64,000 bases of DNA, from positions 56,924,759-56,988,758 of the forward strand of contig NC_087063.1 in assembly GCF_963678635.1 (NCBI RefSeq), read 5' to 3'. Source of the DNA: Symsagittifera roscoffensis (lineage: Eukaryota > Xenacoelomorpha > Acoela > Convolutidae). The notes beneath the pieces were generated by a model that saw only the letters and a list, made by a program, of their open reading frames with translations, was not told the DNA's origin and made no database searches. A program made the translations under genes and the position numbers. Below are positions 1 to 10,700 of the stretch, piece after piece; positions within the stretch are counted from its first letter, which is position 1, and each line of letters opens with the position of its first letter.

Positions 1-739
1 GGTCTTGTTTTGTCGTTTTTGTTTGTGTTGTTGATTAACATTTAATTATTTTTGTTTGCGTTGCGCTATCTTTCTCGTTATCTTTCCTTTTCGTGTTCAT
101 GACCGTTTCTTGTTCAGTATCCGTTTCTTATGGGGTTTTTTCACTGAATACATTTTTCGGAAGTTAAATCTTGTTTTTTTTTTCAGTTGAATTTGTGATT
201 GCCTCTCTGGAGTTCTTACTCTTTTCTGGTGTCGATGTACTTTTACGTTTTTTATTGATATTTTTTATCCACCATTTGGATGCTTTCGTCTTTGTTGTTC
301 GTATCCTGTGCCAGCGAAGGTCTGAGAGACTTTCCTCCCGGTGTGCTTCGCCTTGCCATTACTCGGTTTTATGTTCTCCCATGCTCTGTTCGGTGCTATT
401 CTCGCCTTCTAGTATGAATTAACATTCGAGTTCTTTGTAAATGCTTCTTCGTTGAATTGTATTTTTTATCGGAAATTGTTTGGGTTAAATTGACAAATTT
501 TTTGTTTTTATTTGGCTTTTCCGTTTCCGGCTGGATGCTGAGTGAGTTTTTGGTTGACTGAATGGGTTTTTGTTGATTTGGTTGACCGCTTGCGAGTTGT
601 TTGGACTGTTAGAAATGCATGTTACGTTTAGTTTGACTTGTTATTGTTCTCTCATTCTCCGCGCGCTTTTTTATCAACCGATTCGGTGCTCGCTTTTGTT
701 TGAATTTAAATTGTCAATCAGCTCAAGATTGACTATGAA

Positions 740-2200
740 TTAATTAGTTGATGCCGCCACGAGATCTTCATCGTACGCGCTGAGGGGTATTGCCAATCCA
801 ACTGGACTTTGTTAAAGGTAGTTTGTTTATCCCATTTTGTTTCCCGCAAAATCTTTTGTGTCGAAGTTGAAAGTAATTAACCGGTCAATCCATCTTGTTA
901 GCCTTTTTTGATTAATTTTTGATCTCTCACTTGCGTTCAATGCGCTGATTCAAGCTTGGTGGTCTGTAATGATGGTAAATATTTGCTCGTTTAGATGTTA
1001 ATTGAAATGTTCTATCGCCCACACTACCCCTTTCAACTCGAGTTTATTCACTAAATATTTTTCTTCTAAGGAAATTTAAAAAATTGACTCGAGGCAATTG
1101 CTACGCAACCTTCTGTGGTGTGTTGTTCTAGTGCTATTTCTAGGCCGCAGGTTGATGCATCGCAAACCCCGCAGGTCTCTAGATTTTGATCAAAATATTT
1201 AATTTGGGTTATTTCCGAAACTAACTTCATGGTTTTGTGAAATGTTGTATCAGGATGTTTTTTTCAATCGAGTGTTTTGTTTTTCTCTATGATTTAAGGA
1301 GAGCACGCAGTAAAGTTGGATGTGAAATGTACCTTGTGAGATGGTGTATCCAGCCCAAAGTTTTTTAAAAGTTGTTTAATTGATTTGGTGGAGTTAATTT
1401 TTCAATGGCCTCTGTTTTTCTAATAAGTGGCTTTGCGCTCTCACCATCTTTACGATATCGAAAATATTCTACTTGTTTGCACGCCAACTTACTTTTGTCC
1501 ATGGAATAGTTAGGTTTTCTTCATCTAGTTTTGATAAACGGTTTTCAGTGGACTTTTGTGTAATTTTACTGACCTTAGTTACTTTTTTTATATCGTCCAA
1601 GTATGCATAGGTGTTTTTGCAATTCGTCAGTGTTAGGTCAATTGCATTTTGAAATTCCGCTGGCATATCTTTGTAGTATTCTGTTTGAAATTGATAGATC
1701 CCCATGGCATTGCCTCCAAAGAGACTAAAATTACGTTGTCCAGTGGGATTTTTGAGTAGGCGTAGCGCAAACCAAGTATTGAGAACAATATTTGCTTTTT
1801 ACGTCCAATTTCAATGCTTGAGCGATGATATCAAGTAAAAATTCAATGTTTGGCAGTTGATTTTTTTTTGTGAATAAGATTATTGAATTTTTTTGAATTT
1901 ATTGCCAATTTCTCCGTTTGATCTTTTTTCACTGTGATCACAATCGAACTAAAAAACTGCTTGTCCCAGAAATTATCTATAGTTTCACAAGAGTTTTTGC
2001 TCTATCAGTTTGGTCGACTTATTTCTACCCTTTCCTTCAAATGAATTGGGAATCGGCGTCCCTTCTGTTGAATCGCATCTGCGTGTTTTATAAGCTGTGT
2101 TCTCATTGCGTGTTAGTTTGCCTTTCCGACTTTAATGCAAAATTGCTTAAAGTTGTCCTTTATCCACTGCTTAATTTACCCGTTTGATTTGTCCACTTCA
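740..2200 (-). pseudogene. Decayed gypsy RT-RNase H region of G1
   Basis: On the minus strand, 1705-1469 reads DMPAEFQNAIDLTL followed by AYLDDI. This is the RT palm region around the catalytic YLDD/FLDD box and aligns with DMPAAFQKAIDLTL and FLDDI of the intact copy near 62590-62670. Further down, about 1170-1140 encodes an RNase H VCDAS box, about 1080-1010 encodes a KLELKGVVWAIEHF-like motif, and about 890 encodes LTRWIDR, all in the correct order. Frames change between these blocks and stops are frequent, so no protein can be made. Assignment to Ty3/gypsy pol is secure from motif order; exact ends are approximate. Confidence 0.75.
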
Positions 2201-2418
2201 AGTATATTTAGCATCTGAAAAAGTTTTGCTTTCTATTGTACCAGTCTAATGCCCATTTGTGGTAATAAGTTTCAACCGGTGAAATTCGCTTTTTGGTAGT
2301 CTACTATAATAATTGGAGCTGATTGAATGGTTCATCCCCCGGGTTCGTTTGCGATAATTAATCGTCTTTTCGGGATAAATAGAATTCCTTTGTAGCATGC
2401 CAACTTTTGCCCTGCATC

Positions 2419-3003
2419 TTACGGAGGGACATTTTCGAATAATGTTGAGTTATCATTTTGCTGCAAAAGATGTGCAGTACTATCGTTCAAAAAGGACATT
2501 GGGCTTCCCGAATCAGCAATAGCGAATATGGACTCCAAGTTTTGATGTGTCCGTTCAGATCGTCGTCTGTTGTCTTTGCCAAAAAATTTTTTCAAAGCTT
2601 CAGATATTGCAATTACAGAAAAACTATCTATTCGCAGTTCTTCTCTTCCGTTATTCAATGCGGAATCAGAAAAAGTGACTGAATCATTTCCTTCTACTTC
2701 GTTCGTGTGATAGTCTTCTACTGTTGGTTCCTCTTCACGTTATTGTGTCACTAAATAACGTTTGCAGAAAGCGTATTGCGCACTTTGCACGGATTTTGTC
2801 TTTTGCCGGGCATCCTTAGAGTTAATTTGGTCCAAACATTTTTCCACAGTTGCAGCATTGTTTTTGTTGGGCGTTTTTTGATTTTGTGAACTCCTGATTT
2901 GTGATCCGCGCGGATAGTTTTGTCGTCCTCTTTGGTATCTTCCACTGTTGTTGTTTGTGTATTGTGTCTGTCCACTCCAACCTCCAGGCTGAACGTAACC
3001 CAT
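2419..3003 (-). pseudogene. Decayed gypsy protease and nucleocapsid region of G1
   Basis: The minus-strand frame at 2658-2419 contains IADSGSPMSFLND, the aspartic protease active-site box (DSG in place of DTG), matching ADTGSPTSFVNE of the intact element at 61705-61740. Around 2830-2750 one minus frame reads CPAKDKI followed by AKCAIRF, the remains of the linker and second CCHC knuckle. The neighbouring 3003-2840 stretch is rich in Gly, Arg, Asn and Gln, like the gag tail of related copies. The frame is broken between the parts. This is a relic of gag and protease, not a functional gene. Confidence 0.7.
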
Positions 3004-3136
3004 TGTTTCTTGTTTCGTCTCAGTTGACGTTGAACGTCCGAATGTGTTTGATGTAATATTTTTGCATTGTTCGATGCCTCTTTCCCTGCTGATGGCATAT
3101 TCGTATGCGTCTTATGGGGATCGAGTTTCTGCCAAG

Positions 3137-3336
3137 NNNNNNNNNNNNNNNNNNNNNNNNNNNNNNNNNNNNNNNNNNNNNNNNNNNNNNNNNNNNNNNN
3201 NNNNNNNNNNNNNNNNNNNNNNNNNNNNNNNNNNNNNNNNNNNNNNNNNNNNNNNNNNNNNNNNNNNNNNNNNNNNNNNNNNNNNNNNNNNNNNNNNNNN
3301 NNNNNNNNNNNNNNNNNNNNNNNNNNNNNNNNNNNN
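3137..3336. other. Assembly gap, 200 N
   Basis: Exactly 200 undetermined bases, the usual placeholder for a gap of unknown or estimated size. The gap replaces most of the 5' LTR of the giant element: only the last 156 bases of an LTR estimated at about 1.3 kb are visible to its right. The true missing length is therefore probably more than 1.1 kb. The join between G1 on the left and the giant element on the right cannot be read. Confidence 0.98.
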
Positions 3337-3492
3337 AGTAACTTTTTACTTAGCCCTAAACAGACCAGAAAATCAACTGGCAAGGTCGAGACGGTAAAAA
3401 ACGAGCAGGATTAAGGTAACTGACGCCTGCCAGTCGTTAATGGGTACTTTTTCTACGCTCCGTCGCTGTGTAGTATTTGGGCGAATGTTACA
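3337..3492 (+). repeat. 5' LTR of giant element, last 156 bp only
   Basis: This segment is colinear over its whole length with 26182-26337, ends in the canonical CA (TGTTACA), and differs by five substitutions, all transitions. Homology stops exactly after the CA. To the right here come the primer-binding site and leader; at 26338 unrelated flanking DNA follows. The upstream part of this LTR lies in the N gap. Confidence 0.85.
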
Positions 3493-3504
3493 TAGACGTT
3501 TTTA

Positions 3505-3524
3505 TGGCGCTCCCTGGGTGGGCC
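3505..3524 (+). other. Putative primer-binding site, tRNA-Asn-like
   Basis: Twelve bases after the LTR end comes TGGCGCTCCCTGGGTGGGCC. It starts with TGG, as expected for pairing to a tRNA CCA tail. From memory of animal tRNA-Asn(GUU), whose 3' end is CCCACCCAGGGACGCCA, the match is nearly complete apart from one extra C and the last position. Position and match support a primer-binding site; the tRNA identity is inferred. Confidence 0.55.
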
Positions 3525-3622
3525 TGTCAAAGGCATAAGACCATCATGATCAGCAAGCGTTTCAGCGACGAACCCTCCGCTCCGGGCGTATGCCCGAGTT
3601 AGAGGCCTTAATGGCCGTTATT

Positions 3623-3658
3623 GTACTAGGGGGAAGGTGCGTACCCTCCGTCTAGTAC
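3623..3658 (+). other. Leader hairpin 1
   Basis: GTACTAG (3623-3629) pairs perfectly with CTAGTAC (3652-3658). The interior has a G-rich strand facing a CCCTCCG motif, so the stem can extend. It is one of several CCCTCCG-containing folds of this leader. Confidence 0.5.
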
Positions 3659-4264
3659 TATTTAGCTTTTTAACTTAGTTAACACCGAAAATTCCGGGGG
3701 CCGGAGGGTTAGGTGGGAAATCTAGAGCCCGCTTGTCCCGAGGTCCCAGGACCAAAAACAATTAAAGAGAAAGCGTAAAACCAAACAAAAATAGTGTATA
3801 ACCAAGAAAAAGCCAAAAACAAATTTATTTGAAAATTAAAAAAGTACAAAAAACAGTAAAAAATCCAAAAAAGACCAAAAAACAATAAAAAACAGAAAGT
3901 GACAATTTATATGTTATTTCCGGACGAGATGTGATCTGACCTTCCTATTTGTTGTTGTTTCAGATTGATCTATATCGTTTCTGATAGAAAGATTGTGTGT
4001 TTTGGTGAGGGTCGGATACCCTCCCTTGAGTGTAATTTGAGTATTTAAGCACGTTAATGGTGATTTTGCCGGTGACCGGAGAGTAGAGTGGCAAGCTGAC
4101 CGACGTGTTCCACACTCAACAGGTACATAGGGAAAACATCCACAACGACTGTTGGGTATCGTTGAAACAATTTTAGTATCGTTCGGGTACTATTTCATTA
4201 AAACTTAAGTGGTGGGGGGCACGATTGGCGCGGTCCGATTGTACCCTCCGTCGATCACAAATTT

Positions 4265-4287
4265 CCGAGTTAAGGGTCTTAACTCGG
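4265..4287 (+). other. Leader hairpin 2, perfect 10-bp stem
   Basis: CCGAGTTAAG (4265-4274) and CTTAACTCGG (4278-4287) are perfectly complementary around a 3-nt loop. It lies just downstream of a CCCTCCG motif at about 4243. A related CCGAGTTA sequence occurs near 3595. Confidence 0.6.
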
Positions 4288-4706
4288 GTATTTTGGTGCA
4301 AAGGAGGATATAGTAATATTCATTAACGACTGCTAATAGAGTATTGTCCTTACTATATATTACTTATATCCTATTTAGACCCAAGAAACACCCAAAATAC
4401 TGATTTTTGACAAACTATAGACCCCCAAATTTTTGGATATTCGAGCTTTTCCGAACAGCAAAAAGCTTTTGTATAGGGAGTAGCTACGTAGTTCAATTCC
4501 CCTAACTAAAGAAACCGCGTGAGAAAAGACTCAGTAAAAATTGAAAAAAAAAAAAAAAATTCGGTCAAAATTTCGATAATTTTCTGAATTTTGTCAATCT
4601 GTTTTGGGGATCGAGTTTTTGAGTTTTTAGAGTTAGAGCAATAAAATTTTTTGTATAAGGAGTGTGCTAGCATAACGTGCTCGGCTGCCAGAAAAATTCT
4701 TGAGTA

Positions 4707-4773
4707 ACCCTCCGATTAGCTCCGTGGATAGAGCTAACGACTTAAGAATTAGAAAAGGAAGGAATCGGAGGGT
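4707..4773 (+). other. tRNA-like fold with D-arm/A-box inside the leader
   Basis: ACCCTCCGATT (4707-4717) pairs perfectly with AATCGGAGGGT (4763-4773), making an 11-bp closing stem like a tRNA acceptor. Directly inside it, TAGCTCCGTGGATAGAGCTA forms a canonical D-arm that fits the Pol III A-box. The 67-nt length is short for a tRNA and there is no GGTTCGAATCC T-arm or B-box, so it is not a normal tRNA gene. It may be a tRNA relic or a tRNA-mimicking part of the element RNA. Confidence 0.55.
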
Positions 4774-5112
4774 CCAAATTTGATAGTTATTGGCCAAATT
4801 TTTGTCTCCAAACCAACTTTGGTCCGGTTTTTTGCATTATTCCAAAGCCGTACAGGGCTACTACGCTCGTTTCAATTATTTTTAGGCACTTTCAATAGGA
4901 ATTGCGGAAAAAGTTTCTCAGAAACTACATAGGTGGTGAAAAAAGCCCATTTGGACAAACATGTTTTTGGCAATTTCTCAAAGACTAGCCAACCGATCGG
5001 GATATTTTTGGTACCATAAGTCGACGTTTTGGACCAATTTTCCGGACCGCAATCGTTTTTGGGTTGATAATCTCGGAAAAGAAAAATTTTTTAGAATTTG
5101 TTGGTTCGGAGG

Positions 5113-5660
5113 GTCCAAATCACAGGTAACCCTCCGAGCGGCAGAAAATTTTGTCAAAACACCTTTTTATCCAACTGGGAAGGTTGACCGTGTCAGCCAA
5201 CCTAGTTTTAAGTCAGGTGGACCGCTTTTGGAGACTTTATCGCGGTAACATAACCTTTTTTCTTGATTTTTGGGGAACCCTCCGAAGTAACCCTCCGGAG
5301 TCAGCTAAACCCCTTAGCAACCCTCCTTAGTGGAAAATTTCCACGAGATCATCCAAAGAAGTTAAAATAGCCCCCATAGAGAATTTAGCTTGTTTTGACG
5401 CTTCTTGAAGTTAATTGAAGGCCCTTCTAAGTGAGGTTCAGAAATTTGAAAATTTTGGAGGTACCCTCCGAAGTAACCATCCGGAGCATATTAAGCATCT
5501 TATTGACCCTCCTTAGTAAATTTAGGGGGACCCTCCGAAGTAACTTGGGTGGTTAAGGTACCCTCCGAGGTAACCCTCTGAGGTAGGCTAAGTGTCTTAA
5601 CAACCCTCCGAAGTAACCCTCCGGAGTGACTTAAACTTCTTAGCAACCCTCCTTGTTAGA
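5113..5660 (+). repeat. CCCTCCG motif array in leader
   Basis: Irregular direct repeats built on ACCCTCCGAAGTAACCCTC and AGCAACCCTCCTTAG recur at about 5275, 5317, 5463, 5508, 5530, 5560, 5606 and 5647, often as pairs 12 bases apart. Single copies or reverse complements occur elsewhere in the leader (near 3575, 3643, 3703, 4243, 4708, 4767, 5108, 5132). The same heptamer forms the closing stem of the tRNA-like fold at 4707-4773. Confidence 0.7.
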
Positions 5661-5864
5661 AACTTGAAGAAACCTTCTGTGGCAATTTGGGAGACGGGAA
5701 TTGTCCATTTAATAAAGACCATATTAGGATATTAGGTGTGCTTTTTAGGATCAAAGGAGCCCATTTTGGCCCGGAACTTCGTGATCAACTTTGGATTCTA
5801 GATCGGGTGTTTCAGAAGTACCCGAACAAATTTTTTTTTTTTTTATTGTGATTTTGGTTGTGTG

Positions 5865-6034
5865 GTTGCCTTGAGCTACTTAATAGGAAAGTTCGGGCAA
5901 TCCGGGAACAGATAAAGGAATACCTCGGTGAGTATATTAGGCAAATATACACTCACTTGAGAAGAAAAGTTGTTCCCTACTCTCGTGCACTTGGAGCAGT
6001 CCGGGTGTGGGGGAGCTTTTTTCTTAGACTATAG
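5865..6034 (+). other. Structured RNA module, copy 1
   Basis: Several hairpins follow one another. TTGCC/GGCAA (5866-5870, 5896-5900) encloses GAGCT/AGTTC. GGGAACA/TGTTCCC (5904-5910, 5971-5977) encloses a stem GTGAG-TATAT with ATATA-CTCAC (5928-5956) around the loop TAGGCAA. A short GGA/TCC hairpin follows at 5993-6002. The module is repeated with compensatory changes at 6050-6214. Confidence 0.75.
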
Positions 6035-6049
6035 AAATTTTCGATCAGA

Positions 6050-6214
6050 GGTTGCCTTGAGCTACTTAGTAGGACAGCTCGGGCAGTCCCAGGACACCTA
6101 AAAGAGCACCTCGCTGGGTGTATTAGGCAAATACACACCCACTTGAGAAGACTGTGTCCTGGGCTTCGTTCTTTCGGATCGTTCCGATTGAGGGAAGTCT
6201 TTTTCTTTAAGACT
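6050..6214 (+). other. Structured RNA module, copy 2
   Basis: This is a diverged tandem copy of 5865-6034. The outer stem CCCAGGACAC/GTGTCCTGGG (6088-6097, 6154-6163) is a perfect 10 bp. The inner stem TGGG-TGTAT/ATACA-CCCA surrounds the identical TAGGCAA loop. The final hairpin is TCGGA/TCCGA (6174-6178, 6183-6187). Against copy 1, five base pairs change on both sides while pairing is kept, three in the outer stem and two in the inner stem. Confidence 0.75.
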
Positions 6215-6241
6215 AAGTTTTATTGATCTGTTTCTGAATCA

Positions 6242-6286
6242 TCACTGCTTTTTATCAAAGATTGTTTGATTTTAACAAAGCAGTGA
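6242..6286 (+). other. Leader hairpin before gag
   Basis: TCACTGCTTT (6242-6251) pairs with AAAGCAGTGA (6277-6286). A nested stem ATCAAA/TTTGAT (6254-6259, 6265-6270) sits inside. It lies about 350 nt upstream of the gag start. Confidence 0.55.
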
Positions 6287-6635
6287 CTTGATAAATTGTG
6301 TGGCGATAAATTGATACTGACGAAAGGTCGCTGTCACCTGTAGGATATTCTTATCTGGTTATCCATTGTGTTTTGTGTGTTGATTATATCTTGTGAAAAT
6401 TTTGTGATACTGTTATACTATACAACAGGGTTGAGTTAGCATTATATCAATACTGAGCAGGCCCTGTGTGTTTAACTCTAGCTGAAGTCACTAAGATTGT
6501 CATTGAGAAACCTAAGAGACATTCTTGATACTTACGAGATCGAAGAGGCAGCGTTAAGTAATTTAACTTGAACTTGTGTGCGGTACGTGTGCATCGCCAT
6601 TAAATCATACGAATATTGTTTTTTTGTCACAAAGC

Positions 6636-7721
6636 ATGCAGCGCAGGGACTCGTTAGGATCGACTACTAAGATTCCCAGGCTGAGCAAGGGCAGCAAGCG
6701 AAAATTTAAAACTAGGCGTAGCCAGTCCTCGATTAGCAGCGCCTCCGACGTGTTTGCCGAAACCGAATCGACTAAAGGTCAACCTGATCTTTCAGTGAGC
6801 GAAATGAAATTAAGGAGCGAGAAAAACCTCGATGGCGATCAAAGGCGGAGCGCCGAAGCCGGAACCGCGAGCGAAATGCTTGTGGACCCCTTTGACGAAG
6901 GAGAACGGACGCTTATTCGACCCGACTTTGAGCCAAGCGAGGACCTCGAGCGGGAGGAAGTCGAGAGGACGGAGGAGACCTCGGAGCGTTCCGAGGTCGA
7001 GCCGCGAGAGGAAGTGTTATTCAAGGGAATGTCCAAATCGGAGACCAAGAGTCATAGGTGGAGGAGAGAATATTCACATTCGGCTAATACCCACTCATCT
7101 CTGGCCAAGCAGAGCAACAACGCGATGATGTCGAGTATAAGCCCGAGTGAAGAACAACCGGGTTCGAAGGCCAAGAAGAGTTGAAAGTCTTTGTACGATG
7201 AGCGCATGGCGTCACTACGAACTGAAGGTTTATCTTCCAGTTATGACTACCCGGAGATAACCCATCCGGATGTGAACTTCACACCGTGCCCAAGGAACGA
7301 CATGAGCAGGAAGGCGTCGTTCGCCTCGCCGATTAGGCCCATGTCAGATGGGATAACGATGGGAGCGTCATCAACGTTCGACAGATTGATGACGTCGATA
7401 AGCAAGCAAAAAGGCGGTGCGTCATCAAGCACCAGGCTGCAGCCACAGTTGACCTCATCTTCTTTGGGACTAACCCCGTCATTTGGGGCCACTGGCGACA
7501 TAAGTGACATGTTCGCTGGCGTAATGAATGGTCTGGATGAACTGAGACGGGACATGACAAAGAGAATAGATCAGGTTGACGAGAGAGCTCACCAGGATCG
7601 AGAGAATCTGAGAGATGAACTAACGCACGCGAAGTCAGGCTCAACTGATTCGCAACACCGATCAATGCCTGGCGGAGAGCCTGGCACAGGCAAACAAGGA
7701 GTCACAGGAAAGAGAAGCTAG
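6636..7721 (+). pseudogene. Gag N-terminal region of giant element
   Basis: The first ATG of this frame is at 6636; the frame is open upstream only without an ATG. The N-terminal 180 residues are basic then strongly acidic and rich in Ser, Glu and Arg, as in matrix-like gag leaders. An in-frame TGA lies at 7182-7184, after which the same frame continues (LRTEGL...) to a TAG at 7719. The final part is a coiled coil (MNGLDELRRDMTKRIDQVDE). The coiled coil continues without visible loss in another frame from 7624 onward (DQCLAESLAQANKESQEREA), so a frameshift lies at about 7600-7640. Gag would assemble the virus-like particle; this copy cannot make it intact. Confidence 0.7.
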
Positions 7722-10700
7722 AATGACGAGAGAGATCGATCGATTGTTGAACGATCATGATAGTACCTACGCCCAAACGATGACTAGCCTGGAGAAAAGG
7801 TTAGATGCCAAGTCTGACTTAATGATGCGGAAGCTTGACGCGATCCTGAATGGGAGCAATTGGCAGGACCGTTCCAACCAAAGGGAGCGCTCACGCCATG
7901 CGAATGATGGAGATGGTACGGGCAGCAATGCCACAGCCCAGCAAAGCTCGAGAACGAACTACGAACCTAGGAACAAGGAGCGGTTAAGGGCAGCCCCGTC
8001 GAGGCCCGGCTGGACGAATCCAGTCCCGCCGGAGGCAGATGCTACCCCGGAGACGAGGTTGCCAACTGTGCCACAAGTCAGTTCAGTGCCAGATGTGACT
8101 ACAGTCTCACAGGACACGACGATGTATGCTTCGATGTTTGAGCATCTGAACAGATCTCTAGAAACATTCATCACCAAACTCTCGAAGTCAACCGAGAGAG
8201 GAGAAAAGTCAAGAAGGACATTGAAAAAGCCGAAGTCATACAAAGACGAGTCCGACGGCTGCATTGATACTTGGATAGAGGTGATGAAGTTACACTTTGA
8301 GGAAGAGAGTCTCTCCAAGAAACAAGAGTGCAGCGCGCTAACGAGCAACCTGGAGGGTACGGCACTAAATTGCGTAATAGCGAAAAGAGCCAATGAGAGA
8401 GACAGCGCTCGCAAGATATTCGACATCCTGCTGAATCGTTTCGGCTCTGGAGTACAAGGGCACCAGGCTATGGTGAAGTTCGAAAAGAGGCGTCAAAGAG
8501 ATGACGAATCCATAGATAAATTTTTGGACGACCTTGAATTGCTTAGGAGGAGAAGCAATCCCGATGAGAGAATATCCCAGCAGAACTTGGCGATTGCTTC
8601 GAAGTTCATGGACGGAGTAAAGAGTGAGGAGTTGAAGACGATGTTGGCCACACACTTCACCCTTTCACTTGACCAGGTACCCACGCCCGATGATTTGCGT
8701 ATGAAGTCACGCGAATATTTACTCATAAAACCAAGGGCGCAGAACCGTTACAGCAATTATGGTAACTATAGCGGGACAAACACTGGTGCGAATTCCAGTT
8801 GGTACAAACCTCGCGATGACATGGATAAGAGGAGGTTGTGTGCGAATTTTGGTTCGATGGACCATCACGTTTCCGCGTGTTCTGCATACAAACAGAACAT
8901 CAAGGCAATAGGCTACTTTCTCGAGGACGCCGACGCGACCGACGAGGATCACGAAGAGTACGTCAGAGGGCTCATCATGAAATATGGTCCGAGGTGTTTC
9001 TTCTGTAATTTGGAGGGACACTTCAAGTCGGATTGTACTCAATTTTGGGATGCAGTGGCGGACGCGAAACATCCCCGCCACGAAGAGGCGCTTTCGGGCG
9101 TCAAGGCCAGTCGAGCACGTCTGATGAACGAGGCCGAGTCTCGGAGAAAGGAGACGATACCGAGCAACTTCACGACCAAAAAGGTAAAGACACTGCCTGA
9201 TGAGGTGGTAGCCTCGAACCTGGAGACAGAGTCGTCTAGCCCACTCAAGGTGGATTACGGCCTGGCGGCAAGGACATCGCTGCAGAATGTCAAACAGGAC
9301 CTAGCCACAAAAGAAGTGGAGCAATGGGTAAGGTCGGAGCTGGAGAGCACAGATCTTCGGGAAAGTTTTAATATTCTGGGTAAAACGACGAAAGTAGAAG
9401 ACAAAGAGGAACCCAGGAAACAGGGACTAAAACTGAACGTTATATCTGGGAGAACTTTCGGCATGACGAAGGAGGGGATGAAAATAATGTCCATTATCTC
9501 AGTCGCAGGGCACCAGGTGGTCAACAACTTGAGTGAACCATCTGAGATTACACTAGTCCACCTGGACATCTATGCAGACTACCTGAAGGAGAAAGATCCC
9601 AAACTGGACTCCAGGGCAGTGCGAGCGCTGCTCACAACAGGAGGTCCGAGGCTGATGAAAGTGGATGGACATTATATCGATGTCCATGGCCCATACCCGA
9701 TTCTAATGAATGTGGATGGTATCAATATCTACACAAATGCTCACATAACTGATGCGAACGATCAGATTGGCCGGATATACATTGGTCAAGAGGAGCTGAA
9801 GGTTAGACGAATCGGACACAACGCGATGCTCGAACAAGATGCGGTGCACATAGGTTGCGAGGCCGATCTGGCCGCACACGTGCTGGACGTGCAAGGCAGA
9901 CAACTTTCAGTAAAGGGACTGCTAGACACGGGAGAAGTGGTTAGTGTCATGCCAGTCAAAACTTGGACCGACATGGGTTTCGAGAGGTCGGATCTCATAC
10001 CGACAAACATCAGGTTGGCAGCTGCCAATCAGGGAGCGATCTATGTGACAGGACGAACCCCGATCATTTCACTGCAGCTCGGAGGAAGACATCTTTGGAT
10101 GAGCTTCCTGGTAGTGGAGAATTTCGACGAATCCGATCAGTTCATCTTAGGAAGGGATTTCGTGCGCAACTTTGATGTCACGATCGATCTCAATGACGGG
10201 TTGATTAGGATCAAGGATCCTGAGAGAAAGTATGAAAAGAGACCCCTTAATAAGATCTTAATTAACCAGGCCAAGGTGCCGATTTTTCTGGATCGGAAAG
10301 TTAGATTAAAACCAAACCAAGCCGTAGTAGCGACGTTTAGGATGAGGAACTTGAATGAACTCAGCAATGACAGACATGTGTGTCTGGTACCAAATCCAAA
10401 CAGTAAAAGCTCGGCTATTTTAGGAAGAAGCTTCTCACTCACTCAGAGCGGACTGTGTGTGAGTGTGTTATTGAACACAGAAGCAACAACAGTGACAATA
10501 CAGAGGGGAAAGAAACTTGGCTATGCTTTGCCTCTGAACACAGACTTTCAGAGTGTGGAGAACTTGAAAAAGTTTGATGTAACTAAATGTCCATTGCATG
10601 CGAACCAAGAATGTATAATGAAGAGAGTGAATGAATTGAAATCTTCTAGGAAATTGTTTTCAATGCAGTCGGAAACAGATGATGGGCTGTCTAGTTGTTC

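Larger units (their letters stand above)
1..3136 (-). mobile_element. Degenerate Ty3/gypsy retrotransposon copy G1 (minus strand)
   Basis: Fragments of a gypsy gag-pol can be read on the minus strand in the order expected for an element running from high to low coordinates: gag zinc-knuckle remnant (about 2750-2830), protease (2419-2658), reverse transcriptase (1469-1705) and RNase H with its tail (about 740-1180). They match the intact element that starts at 60060 segment by segment, so this is an old copy of the same family. The frame breaks many times and no long ORF survives. From 740 down to 1 I see only weak, low-complexity coding-like sequence. That fits the Ser/Asn/Gln-rich spacer downstream of RNase H in the intact copy, but I cannot prove it. 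The 5' half of gag is missing at the assembly gap. Confidence 0.75.
3493..6635 (+). other. 3.1-kb untranslated leader of giant element
   Basis: No credible ORF lies between the 5' LTR and the gag ATG at 6636. The leader is instead full of inverted and direct repeats: hairpins at 3623-3658, 4265-4287 and 6242-6286, a tRNA-like fold at 4707-4773, scattered CCCTCCG motifs with an array at 5270-5660, and two tandem structured modules at 5865-6215. Ordinary gypsy leaders are a few hundred bases. This design suggests an RNA with packaging, dimerisation or translation-control functions; that role is inference. Confidence 0.7.

Noticed and set aside
171-422. 83-codon plus-strand frame rich in Phe and Leu
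   Set aside because: Lies in T-rich sequence opposite a decayed gypsy copy; composition alone explains it.
5270-5660. CRISPR-like array
   Set aside because: Repeat spacing is irregular, units are diverged, and the context is a eukaryotic retroelement leader.
6576-6635. Gag start upstream of 6636
   Set aside because: The frame is open but begins with GTG and has no ATG before 6636.
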